A program made the position numbers and the translations under genes. This document shows, in pieces, positions 1 through 6,886 of a stretch of 32,196 nt of DNA. The DNA comes from a bacterium (GTDB lineage Bacteria; Auribacterota; UBA3054). The notes below the pieces were generated by a model. It was not told the DNA's origin. It made no database searches and saw only the letters and a program-made list of their open reading frames with translations. The DNA is taken from positions 1 through 32,196 of the forward strand of contig JAGCDY010000087.1 in the NCBI GenBank assembly GCA_017650925.1, written 5' to 3'. How positions within the stretch are numbered: the first letter of the stretch is position 1; every line of letters begins with the position of its first letter.

Positions 1-686
1 ATGTAGGAGCGGTGCGGCTCAAGAAGGATGTCGCCTAAGGTCGGGCCGCCGGGCTCCGGCATGTAGCTGAGATCATAGCCGGCGTCCTGGAAGAGGATCT
101 TGCGGGCAAGGGAGAAGCCGTTGGTGTGAAGGCCGCTGCTGGGAAGCGCGACCGCGACGTCGCCGGGCTTGATGGTCTTGCCGTCGATGAGTTTCTTTCT
201 GTTGACGACGCCGACGATGCAGCCGGCCAGGTCGTACTGGCCCTTGCAGTAAGTGCCGGGCATTTCGGCGGTCTCGCCGCCAAGTAAGGCGCAGTTGTTC
301 GTGCGGCACTCTTCCGTAATGCCGGCCACGATCTCTGTTACGCCTTCCACCGTTAAGTCAGCGGCCGCCACGTAGTCTAAGAAGAAGAGCGGACGGGCGC
401 CCTGGACGACGATGTCGTCGCAGCAGTGCGCGACGATGTCGTGGCCCACGCCCCTGAAGCGGTTCAGCTGCGCGGCGAGGTGCAGTTTCGTGCCGACGCC
501 GTCGATGGAGGCGACCAGGACGTTTTCGCCTTCGCCTAAGCCAGTGATGTCGTAAAGTCCGCCGAAGAGACCGATGTCAGCTAGGACAGCGGGGCTGAAA
601 GTGGAGCGGACCATGCCTTTGATGTCTTTGACGATCTGATTCCCCTTGTCGATGTCGACGCCGGCCTCAGTGTACTTGGATTTCAT
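1..686 (-). CDS. purM: Phosphoribosylformylglycinamidine cyclo-ligase (AIR synthetase), 3' end outside window
   Basis: PurM closes formylglycinamidine ribonucleotide to aminoimidazole ribonucleotide with ATP, a cytosolic step of de novo purine synthesis. 228 residues are visible of a family length near 345, so roughly the last third is off the left edge. Seen: the N-terminal GVDIDKGN motif (9-16), FGGLYD (41-46), the nucleotide/substrate loop DGVGTKL (62-68), GGETAEMPG (136-144) and SSGLHTNGFSL (183-193), all in family order. The start at 686 was chosen because GAGGGA lies just upstream; an in-frame ATG at 698 has no ribosome-binding site. It follows comF on the same strand after a 64-base AT-rich gap that may hold its own promoter. 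Assignment is firm. Confidence 0.96.
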   Translation of the reverse strand, partial: MKSKYTEAGVDIDKGNQIVKDIKGMVRSTFSPAVLADIGLFGGLYDITGLGEGENVLVASIDGVGTKLHLAAQLNRFRGVGHDIVAHCCDDIVVQGARPLFFLDYVAAADLTVEGVTEIVAGITEECRTNNCALLGGETAEMPGTYCKGQYDLAGCIVGVVNRKKLIDGKTIKPGDVAVALPSSGLHTNGFSLARKILFQDAGYDLSYMPEPGGPTLGDILLEPHRSY

Positions 687-725
687 AGCTTCCCTCATTT
701 TATTTTTATGAACACACACTTAAAT

Positions 726-754
726 TTAATATTAATATAATAGCAAAATTTCAA
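726..754 (-). promoter_or_regulatory. Candidate sigma-70 promoter for purM
   Basis: In the AT-rich gap between comF and purM, the minus strand reads TTGAAA (754-749), a 17-base spacer, then TATTAA (731-726). The -35 box overlaps the comF stop codon. The following leader is about 35 bases and carries the GAGGGA ribosome-binding site of purM. The match is reasonable, but the region is so AT-rich that chance matches are expected; read-through from comF is also possible. Confidence 0.35.
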
Positions 755-1566
755 GTCTTGGCCACGGTGAGCAGAATGATGTTTTTAGCGCCCGCGTATT
801 TGAGCTGGCGGGCGCAGAGCTCCGCGGTCGTCCCGGTCGTGCAGACGTCGTCTATGACGGCTGTTATCATGTGTTTGGGCTGATTTCGAAAGTATTTCGC
901 GTACCGTTTGTCGAACTGGAAGGCCCCGAGCAGGTTCCTCATTCTCGCCTCCCTCGAAAGGGAAGCCTGGGGCGACTGATAGCGCGTCCTTTTCAGCGCT
1001 TTTACGACCGGGATCTTCGTCCGCCTGGAAAGCTCGTAGGCAAGGTCCTCGGCTTGGTTGTAGCCCCTGATTAATCTTTTGGCCCAGTGCATGGGAACGG
1101 GAACTAGAGCGTAGATGTAAGGGGAAAGGACGTTGAATTCCGGGTGCGACGTGATAATGTCCGTCAGAGGGTCCGCGAGATAGCGCGCGTTGCCGTATTT
1201 GAATTTCGAGACAAGGTGAGGGGCAAGGCCCGTGTAGGCGGCGCCGGCTATGACGCGGCTCAAGGGCGCGCGCTTGCTCTTAGCTTGGCAGTCCGGGCAG
1301 AGAAGCGTTTCCTCGTCGAGGGAAACATCAATTTTGGAGCAGCCGAGACAGTAGGGCGCTTCGGTAAGAGTAAGAGATTCCCGGCATTTGGGGCAGAGCT
1401 TTTGTCTGCCGCGGCTGTCTAAGGGCGCCTTGCAGTAATAACAGACGGGAGGGAAGAAGAGATGAGCAAGCGCTTCCCACAGCTCCGCGGTGGGAAGCGC
1501 AAGCCTTTCCCTATTCCAGTATCTTGGAAAAAGTTGTGATGTCTTTAGCGCGTCCGGTATTCTCAT
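751..1566 (-). CDS. ComF family phosphoribosyltransferase-like protein
   Basis: A 271-residue ComF/GntX-type protein. Seen: an N-terminal zinc-finger region with four CxxC pairs (C42/C45, C58/C61, C73/C76, C90/C93), then a type I phosphoribosyltransferase domain with RGYNQAEDLA (168-177) and the PRPP-binding loop IDDVCTTGTT (238-247). Family members take part in DNA uptake in competent bacteria (ComFC) but are also widespread where competence is not known, so the role here is open. An upstream in-frame ATG at 1614 would give 287 residues; 1566 is preferred because GAGG precedes it closely and the overlap with the upstream phosphoesterase gene is shorter (56 bases). The start is the uncertain part; even 1566 leaves about 25 residues before typical ComF homology begins. 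No competence genes are visible nearby. Confidence 0.88.
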   Translation of the reverse strand: MRIPDALKTSQLFPRYWNRERLALPTAELWEALAHLFFPPVCYYCKAPLDSRGRQKLCPKCRESLTLTEAPYCLGCSKIDVSLDEETLLCPDCQAKSKRAPLSRVIAGAAYTGLAPHLVSKFKYGNARYLADPLTDIITSHPEFNVLSPYIYALVPVPMHWAKRLIRGYNQAEDLAYELSRRTKIPVVKALKRTRYQSPQASLSREARMRNLLGAFQFDKRYAKYFRNQPKHMITAVIDDVCTTGTTAELCARQLKYAGAKNIILLTVAKT

Positions 1567-2281
1567 CGACCTCAACGACAGCTCCAGAGACCTGGCAGGG
1601 GCCGTCCGCCACATGGAATTTCTGCGGGAGCCCGGTAATGAAATGCTCCAAGACCGGCTCTATTTCCCGCCCGATGACGGATTCCTCGGGACCCACCATG
1701 CCCAGATCCGTTAAGTAAGCGGTCCCATGGTGGAGGATTTTTGCGTCGGAAGTTTGAACGTGCGTGTGAGTGCCCACCAATACAGAGACTTTTCCGTTCA
1801 GGTGGTGGCCCATGGCGATCTTCTCGCTGGTCGCCTCCGCGTGGAAATCGACGATTATGACCTTGGACTTCACCTGTTCCAAGATCCTGTCGACTTCCAC
1901 GAAGGGATTCTGGCTGGGCTGCATGAAGGTCTGGCCCTGCAGATTGATGACCGCGACGTCAACGTTCTTCCACTTCGTCTCCAAAAAGCCTACGCCCACG
2001 TCGGAAGTAATGGCGTTGGCCGGCCTGACGATGCGGTTCAGGCTGAGCATCTCGCGGTAGTCCTTCTGGCGGAAGGCGTGGTCGCCCAAAGTGATGACGT
2101 CCACGCCGCCCGCCAAAAGCTCCTTGGCGATCTCGACCGTAAGGCCGCTGCCTCCGGCGGCGTTCTCCGCGTTGGCCACGCAGAAATCCGCCTCGAAGTG
2201 AGCCTTGGTCTTAGGCAGGTATTTCATGAGGACCGTGCGGCCGCAGCGCCCCACGACGTCCCCGAAGAGCAGTATTCTCAT
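1511..2281 (-). CDS. TIGR00282/YmdB-family metallophosphoesterase
   Basis: A 256-residue calcineurin-like phosphoesterase of the YmdB family; YmdB of Bacillus has 2',3'-cyclic-nucleotide phosphodiesterase activity and affects biofilm and motility decisions. Metal-site motifs seen in order: GDVVG with D8, NAEN with E39/N40, GDH at 66-68, FHAE with H147, and GTHTH with H172/H174. The second motif is usually given as G-N-H; here the codon is GAC, so the position is Asp67. Length matches the family. The ATG overlaps the rny stop codon as ATGA, which implies translational coupling. The rny-ymdB pairing is also conserved in Firmicutes, which supports a shared role in RNA turnover, though the substrate here is unknown. 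Confidence 0.93.
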   Translation of the reverse strand: MRILLFGDVVGRCGRTVLMKYLPKTKAHFEADFCVANAENAAGGSGLTVEIAKELLAGGVDVITLGDHAFRQKDYREMLSLNRIVRPANAITSDVGVGFLETKWKNVDVAVINLQGQTFMQPSQNPFVEVDRILEQVKSKVIIVDFHAEATSEKIAMGHHLNGKVSVLVGTHTHVQTSDAKILHHGTAYLTDLGMVGPEESVIGREIEPVLEHFITGLPQKFHVADGPCQVSGAVVEVDENTGRAKDITTFSKILE

Positions 2282-3852
2282 TTCGCGTACTCGACGACTC
2301 TGGTCTCCCTGACCACGCAGACTTTGATCTGGCCGGGGAACTGGACCTCGTCGGAGACTCTTTTCGCGATGTCCCTGGCGATGACCAGCATCTTGTTATC
2401 ATCGATAGATTCCGCGTCGACGATGACGCGCAGCTCCCTGCCTGCCTGCACGGCGAAGGCGTTCTGGACGCCCTCAATCTCGCCGGCGATCTTTTCCAAT
2501 TGTTCGATGCGTCTGAGGTAAGTGTCGTAAGCCTCGCTGCGGGCGCCCGGGCGGGCCGCGCTGATAGCGTCAGCCGCGCTGCAAAGGACAGCCATGCGGG
2601 ACTTCGCTTCCGTTTCGTTGTGGTGCGCCGCGATCGCGTTGACGACCTTGTCGCACTCCTGGTAGTGGCGGGCGAGCTCCGCGCCGATCGAGGCATGCGG
2701 GCCCTCGACCTCGTGGTCGACGGCCTTGCCGATGTCGTGGAGAAGACCGGCTCTCTTAGCCAAGGTCGGATCCTCTCTCATTTCGGTAGAGAGGGCGCCC
2801 ATGATCTTGGAGACCTCTATGGAGTGCGCCAGCAAATTCTGGCCGTAGCTCGTACGGAATTTCAAACGGCCGACGAGCTTCACCAGTTCGGGGTGCAGTC
2901 CGCTGATGCCGAGGTCCAGGCAGGCCTTCTGGCCGGCTTCCTCGATCTCCTGGTCGATCTCGCTTCTCACCGTATTGAGAACTTCCTCGATGCGGGCCGG
3001 GTGGATGCGGCCGTCCGCGATAAGGCGTTCCAAGGTGCGCTTGGCAATTTCCCTTCTGACCGGGTCGAAGCCGGAGATGACTACCGCGTTCGGCGTGTCG
3101 TCGATCAGTATCTCAACGCCTGTCTCCTGCTCGAGGGCCCTGATGTTGCGGCCCTCGCGGCCTATTATGCGGCCCTTGAGGTCATCGCTGGGAAGAGAAA
3201 CGGAAGCGACCGTGTTCTCCGCGACATATTCGGAGGCGCAGCGCTGGATAGCTCTGGCGATGATGTCGCAGGCGACGGAATGGGCCTGCTCCTCGGCTTC
3301 CTGCTGGCGGCGGCGGATAAGGTTAGCGGCGTCGTACTCGACCTCGCGCTCAAGCTTTTCCCTTAAGCTCTTTACGGCTTCTTCGCGGGAGAGTCCGGCC
3401 ACTCTCTCGAGGGCGGCCTCCTCTTCCTGGATCAGTTTTTCTATCTTCTCTTTGGAGACTTCGAGCTGCTTGCGTTCGCCGGCCAGTTTTTCGCGATCGC
3501 TTTCCAGAGCCTGCTCTTTCTGCTCTATCTGGTCGGCACGCTTGTCGCAGGCGGCCTTCTTCTGCTCGATCCTCTCCTCTTCTTTCTTCAGTTCACGCCT
3601 GGTGTCCTTGGTGCTGTTCTCGAAATCCTGGCGCATCTTATGCTCTTTGTCTTTCAGCTCGAGATCGCTTTCCCTTTTGATCTGGTGCGCTTCTCTTTTT
3701 GCCTTGTCGATCAGCCTTCTGGCCTCGTCTTTCACTTTGTTTTCCCTTGAGCGCTCTTTCGCTTTATGAACGGCGCTTAAGATGATCGCTCCCAAAATGA
3801 AGCCAACGACCGCGGCGGCCGCGATAAGAATGATCGCAGTTGTCTGTTCCAT
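2278..3852 (-). CDS. rny: Ribonuclease Y (membrane-anchored endoribonuclease)
   Basis: RNase Y starts decay of many mRNAs from the inner membrane. The 524-residue protein has the complete family layout: an N-terminal membrane helix (about 6-28), a long charged coiled coil (about 30-190), a KH domain with GRIIGREGRNIR (227-238), and an HD domain with H343, the HD pair at H372-D373 and following conserved histidines (H380, H386, H410/H411). The start is supported by AGGA about eight bases upstream. Its stop overlaps the phosphoesterase start (ATGA) and its start lies 10 bases after the cyclo-ligase stop, so it is within an operon. RNase Y as the main decay enzyme is usual for Firmicutes and several other phyla, including parts of the PVC group. 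Firm assignment. Confidence 0.97.
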   Translation of the reverse strand: MEQTTAIILIAAAAVVGFILGAIILSAVHKAKERSRENKVKDEARRLIDKAKREAHQIKRESDLELKDKEHKMRQDFENSTKDTRRELKKEEERIEQKKAACDKRADQIEQKEQALESDREKLAGERKQLEVSKEKIEKLIQEEEAALERVAGLSREEAVKSLREKLEREVEYDAANLIRRRQQEAEEQAHSVACDIIARAIQRCASEYVAENTVASVSLPSDDLKGRIIGREGRNIRALEQETGVEILIDDTPNAVVISGFDPVRREIAKRTLERLIADGRIHPARIEEVLNTVRSEIDQEIEEAGQKACLDLGISGLHPELVKLVGRLKFRTSYGQNLLAHSIEVSKIMGALSTEMREDPTLAKRAGLLHDIGKAVDHEVEGPHASIGAELARHYQECDKVVNAIAAHHNETEAKSRMAVLCSAADAISAARPGARSEAYDTYLRRIEQLEKIAGEIEGVQNAFAVQAGRELRVIVDAESIDDNKMLVIARDIAKRVSDEVQFPGQIKVCVVRETRVVEYAK

Positions 3853-3862
3853 ATCTATGTCC

Positions 3863-4477
3863 TTATATATGTTGATTAATATAGATCTCCCCTGGCGAGA
3901 TAACTTTGTCCAGGGAGGCGTCCCACTCTTCTGTGGGAATCCTGTCCGCTATTTGGCAACTAAACGCCACGCCGGCTATCGTATCCCCGGCGCGCTGAAA
4001 AGCGCGGAGCCTTTCCAGCGTTCTGTCGTAATAGCCCCCGCCTTGACCCAGCCTGCGACACCCCCGGTCGAAGGCTACGCCGGGCAGAAGCCAGAGCGTA
4101 TCGGAACATTCTTTCATAGGGTCCCAGAGAGGCAGATCCTCTTTGGGCTCCCTTATCCCGAAGGAACCAATGGCGAAGTATTCTTCGGTAAGTCCCTTCA
4201 CTTCCCTGAAAATAAGATCTTTCCCTTTGACGACCGGAAGCACGAGCTTCTTTCCGTCAGCGAGAACTTTCTCATTCAATTCCGTCAGATCCAGTTCAGA
4301 GCCCAGCGCCATGTACGAAACGATGACGCCAGACTTCTGATATTCCTGGCTTTCAATGATCCTGCCGAAAACTTGGCGCGTTTCAGAGCTTCTTCTTTCC
4401 TTTGTCAGCGCTTTCCTCTCTGCGCGCATTCTCGCGCGCAGCTCTTCTTTGAGAGCGCCAGTTGGACAATCTTTCAT
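3863..4477 (-). CDS. fau: 5-formyltetrahydrofolate cyclo-ligase (MTHFS / YgfA family)
   Basis: Converts 5-formyltetrahydrofolate to 5,10-methenyltetrahydrofolate with ATP, returning the storage or inhibitory folate to one-carbon metabolism. Seen in 204 residues: an N-terminal basic helix (8-30), SFGIREP (105-111), PGVAFD (132-137) and the nucleotide loop RLGQGGGYYDR (142-152). The open frame extends to an ATG at 4585, but 4477 is chosen: a GAGAG ribosome-binding site sits 6-7 bases upstream and the protein then begins just before the conserved basic helix. Even so the gene overlaps the end of rarA by 95 bases, a long overlap. In Enterobacteria this gene follows the 6S RNA gene; here 6S RNA, rarA and this gene are consecutive, so the linkage is preserved with rarA in between. 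Confidence 0.92.
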   Translation of the reverse strand: MKDCPTGALKEELRARMRAERKALTKERRSSETRQVFGRIIESQEYQKSGVIVSYMALGSELDLTELNEKVLADGKKLVLPVVKGKDLIFREVKGLTEEYFAIGSFGIREPKEDLPLWDPMKECSDTLWLLPGVAFDRGCRRLGQGGGYYDRTLERLRAFQRAGDTIAGVAFSCQIADRIPTEEWDASLDKVISPGEIYINQHI

Positions 4478-5810
4478 TGATTCTCTCTTCCGCGCCGAAG
4501 CGTGTCGGCTTGTAATATAGTTTTTCAAGGGGCATATATTCCTGAGCGGCGGAAAAATGTCCCTCGGCGTTGTGGCTGTATTCATAGCCCTTGCCGTGGC
4601 CCAGTTCCTCGGCGCCCTTGTAATGGGCGTCCTTGAGATGGTCCGGCACTTCCATTGTTATGTTCTCGGCCACGTCCTTCCAGGCCGCCTCGAGCCCCAT
4701 GTAAGCCGCGTTGGATTTCGGACAGCAGGCAAGGTAGGTAACAACGTGGCCCAAATTGATCCTCACTTCCGGCATGCCGATCCTTTCCGCCGCCTGATAG
4801 GCCGCCATGGCCAGAGGCAGGGCAAGATAGTCGGCGCAGCCAATGTCCTCGCTCGCGAAGATGACCATCCTGCGCGCGATGAAGCGCGGGTCCTCGCCGG
4901 CCTGGAGCATCTTGGCGAGCCAGTAGAGCGCGGCGTCGGGATCGGAACCGCGCATGGATTTTATGAAAGCGGAAATAGTGTCGTAATGGCCGTCGCCGTC
5001 CCGGTCGTAAAGCAGGACTTTCTTCTGCAGGGAGGCTTCCGCGTCCTTGATCGTGACGTTGATCCTTCCCTTTTCGTCGGGTTTTGTCGTGGTGGCCGCG
5101 AGTTCCAGGGCGTTCAGCGCGACCCTGGCGTCGCCTTCGCAGCGCTGGGCTAAGAATGAGAGCGCGTCTGGCTCGACCGTAAGGTCCATCTTCCCCAGTC
5201 CCCTTTCCTCGTCCTTCAAGGCTCTTTCAAGCACGGCCAGAATGTCGTCCTTTTCGAGCGGCTTGAACTGGAAGATCCTCGAACGGGAAAGCAGCGCGTT
5301 ATTCAAAGCGAAATAAGGATTCTCGGTCGTCGCGCCGATAAGGATCAAAGTCCCGTTCTCAACATGCGGCAATAAAACATCCTGTTGCGCCTTATTGAAA
5401 CGGTGGATCTCGTCGAGGAACAAAACGGCGCCCAAACGCCCGGCTTTTCTCCTTGAGCGCGAGAAATCGACGACGTCCCTGACGTCCTTTACGCTCGAAG
5501 CGACGGCTGACAGGCGGCAGAAAGGCCGCTTCGTCGTCAGAGCGATAACTTCCGCCAGAGTAGTCTTGCCGCAGCCCGGAGGTCCGAAGAAGATGGCGGA
5601 GGAGAGCTTGTCGGCAAGGATCGCGCGCTGCAAAAGCGAGCCTTCGTAGATAAGATGCTTCTGTCCGGCGATCTCGCTAAGATCGCGGGGGCGCATGCGG
5701 AAGGCTAAGGGAGCGTTGGCGGCATCGGCGTTCTCAAATTGATTGAGCGCGGGATCGCCGGGGATATCTCTTTGTTCCGAGAAGGAAAAAAGTTCAGGTT
5801 CGTCAGTCAT
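4383..5810 (-). CDS. rarA: Replication-associated recombination protein A (RarA/MgsA), AAA+ ATPase
   Basis: A 475-residue clamp-loader-like AAA+ protein that acts at stalled replication forks and gaps and interacts with SSB in known family members. Seen: Walker A GPPGCGKT (76-83), Walker B LFLDEIHRF (130-138), sensor-1 GATTENP (159-165), and LLSRSR with the putative arginine finger (173-178), followed by the lid and the C-terminal tetramerisation region. The basic C-terminal tail (about 450-475) overlaps the cyclo-ligase gene. No Shine-Dalgarno is evident before ATG 5810. The start codon is about 40 bases after the predicted 3' end of 6S RNA, with no obvious promoter between, so it is probably transcribed together with that RNA. 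Confidence 0.96.
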   Translation of the reverse strand: MTDEPELFSFSEQRDIPGDPALNQFENADAANAPLAFRMRPRDLSEIAGQKHLIYEGSLLQRAILADKLSSAIFFGPPGCGKTTLAEVIALTTKRPFCRLSAVASSVKDVRDVVDFSRSRRKAGRLGAVLFLDEIHRFNKAQQDVLLPHVENGTLILIGATTENPYFALNNALLSRSRIFQFKPLEKDDILAVLERALKDEERGLGKMDLTVEPDALSFLAQRCEGDARVALNALELAATTTKPDEKGRINVTIKDAEASLQKKVLLYDRDGDGHYDTISAFIKSMRGSDPDAALYWLAKMLQAGEDPRFIARRMVIFASEDIGCADYLALPLAMAAYQAAERIGMPEVRINLGHVVTYLACCPKSNAAYMGLEAAWKDVAENITMEVPDHLKDAHYKGAEELGHGKGYEYSHNAEGHFSAAQEYMPLEKLYYKPTRFGAEERINERLSNWRSQRRAARENARREESADKGKKKL

Positions 5811-5849
5811 TAGATCTATGTTGGGACTGACCGGAATGAGCTGAAAAAT

Positions 5850-6031
5850 GGGGCCCTGCTGGTGCCGTAGATACTTAATGGTCTAAACTCAGAATCCTAA
5901 AAATAAGGCTTGCAAGATTTTAAGGCTTCCCGCTCGAAGACGGGCCTGCACAACCACCTTGTACTCGCCCCTTTACATTAGCGAATGTCAGTTCAGGCTC
6001 TTTTTGGTATGTTAGCGAACACCGCAGGGTA
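5850..6031 (-). ncRNA. ssrS: 6S RNA (regulator of sigma-70 RNA polymerase)
   Basis: The 314-base gap before rarA contains a 6S RNA candidate. On the minus strand the arm CCCTGCGGTG (6029-6020) pairs with CACCAGCAGGG (5864-5854) with one bulged base, giving the long closing stem; the arms are about 176 bases apart, the normal 6S size. Inside lie an asymmetric bubble (GTTCGCTAAC side), an apical stem GCCTG/CAGGC (5998-5994 with 5948-5944), a small hairpin (5988-5975), a CCCG/CGGG hairpin (5944-5929), and GAAGCCTTAAAA (5929-5918), which matches the conserved segment of E. coli 6S RNA. The 3' end is followed by a T-run (5848-5844). 6S RNA mimics an open promoter and binds the housekeeping holoenzyme. 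Downstream are rarA and the YgfA-type cyclo-ligase, a known 6S neighbour. Exact ends are estimates. Confidence 0.87.
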
Positions 6032-6080
6032 AAACTCATTTCAAATTTCCAATTTCAATTCCATTCCGGCCCGGGGGCCA

Positions 6081-6142
6081 TATATATTCAAACTCTTTAC
6101 GAGACTGCAAACATTATAGCAAATTTAATTCAAGATAGCCAA
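6081..6142 (-). promoter_or_regulatory. Candidate promoters upstream of 6S RNA
   Basis: Two sigma-70-like matches read toward the 6S RNA gene: TTGGCT (6142-6137)-18-TATAAT (6118-6113), which begins inside the end of the upstream phosphatase gene, and TTGCAG (6110-6105)-18-TATATA (6086-6081). Either would start transcription about 45-75 bases before the mature 5' end, giving a precursor to be trimmed. No better match is seen directly at the expected 5' end, where the sequence is TTGAAATTGG-rich but lacks a clear -10. The rest of 6032-6080 holds only a GC palindrome (6068-6079). Confidence 0.35.
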
Positions 6143-6886
6143 CGCCAGCTTGTGGAGAGTGGGAGGACCGGCAAGACAAGAGGAAGCCCCTACCGGATCC
6201 TGGCCTTCCCAGCCCGTGATGACGCCGCCCGCGCCCCTGATGACAGGGATGAGCGGCAGGATGTCCCAGGGGTTCATCTCCGCGTCGGACATGACCGCGC
6301 AAAGCCCGCCCGCGATGAGAGCGTAGCCGTAGCAGTCGCCCCACATCCGGAAGATCTTGCCTTCTTCGATAAGAGCGTCGAATTTAGGCCGGCTTTTCAG
6401 TCTGGCTATGTCGCATATGTCCGTGGTCAGGATAACGGCCTCCTTGAGGCTCAGAGCGTCTTTAACGTGCACCGGGGTGCCGTTCACCTCCGTTACCGTA
6501 TTGTCGCCCAAGTAAACCTCGTCACGCATCGGAAGCCCTATGGCGCCGAGGATCGGCTTGCCGTCCTTTAGGAGCGCGATCAGCGTGCCGAACAAGGGAG
6601 AGCCGGAGACGAAGGACTTCGTGCCGTCGATGGGGTCTAATACCCAGGTGTACTCGGCGCTTCCGCCCGCTCCGAACTCCTCGCCCAGGATAGCGTGGCT
6701 GGGGAAATTCTTGGCGATCATTTCCCTCAGCATCATCTCGGCCTTGCGGTCTATTTCCGTCACAGGGCTTAGGTCCTTTTTCACTTCCACGTGGTAGGCG
6801 CGGGAATTGAAGGCGTCCCTGATGAAGGGCATCACGACCTTCAGCATAGCCTTCGTGAAATCTTTGTATTGGTCCAGCTCGGTCAT
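6125..6886 (-). CDS. Inositol monophosphatase family protein, likely HisN-type histidinol-phosphatase
   Basis: A 253-residue Mg-dependent phosphatase of the IMPase fold. Seen: the GEE metal ligands (68-70), DPIDGT (84-89), and the C-terminal site WGDCYGYALIAGG (182-194) with NPWD (205-208). The FVSGSPLFGTLIAL stretch (92-105) and the W-G-D-C-Y-G-Y motif are those of the branch containing histidinol-phosphatase HisN of Actinobacteria and plants rather than of SuhB or CysQ, so histidinol phosphate is the best-guess substrate; inositol or another sugar phosphate cannot be excluded. No other his gene is present. The ATG overlaps the aminopeptidase stop as ATGA, so it is translationally coupled. 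It is the last gene before the 6S RNA gap. Confidence 0.88.
   Translation of the reverse strand: MTELDQYKDFTKAMLKVVMPFIRDAFNSRAYHVEVKKDLSPVTEIDRKAEMMLREMIAKNFPSHAILGEEFGAGGSAEYTWVLDPIDGTKSFVSGSPLFGTLIALLKDGKPILGAIGLPMRDEVYLGDNTVTEVNGTPVHVKDALSLKEAVILTTDICDIARLKSRPKFDALIEEGKIFRMWGDCYGYALIAGGLCAVMSDAEMNPWDILPLIPVIRGAGGVITGWEGQDPVGASSCLAGPPTLHKLALAILN

Noticed and set aside
1567-1614. The upstream ATG at 1614 as the comF start.
   Set aside because: It would lengthen the overlap with the phosphoesterase gene to 104 bases and adds residues without family homology.
6068-6079. GC palindrome GGCCCGGGGGCC upstream of the 6S RNA gene, as a possible terminator.
   Set aside because: It has no following T-run on either strand and almost no loop.
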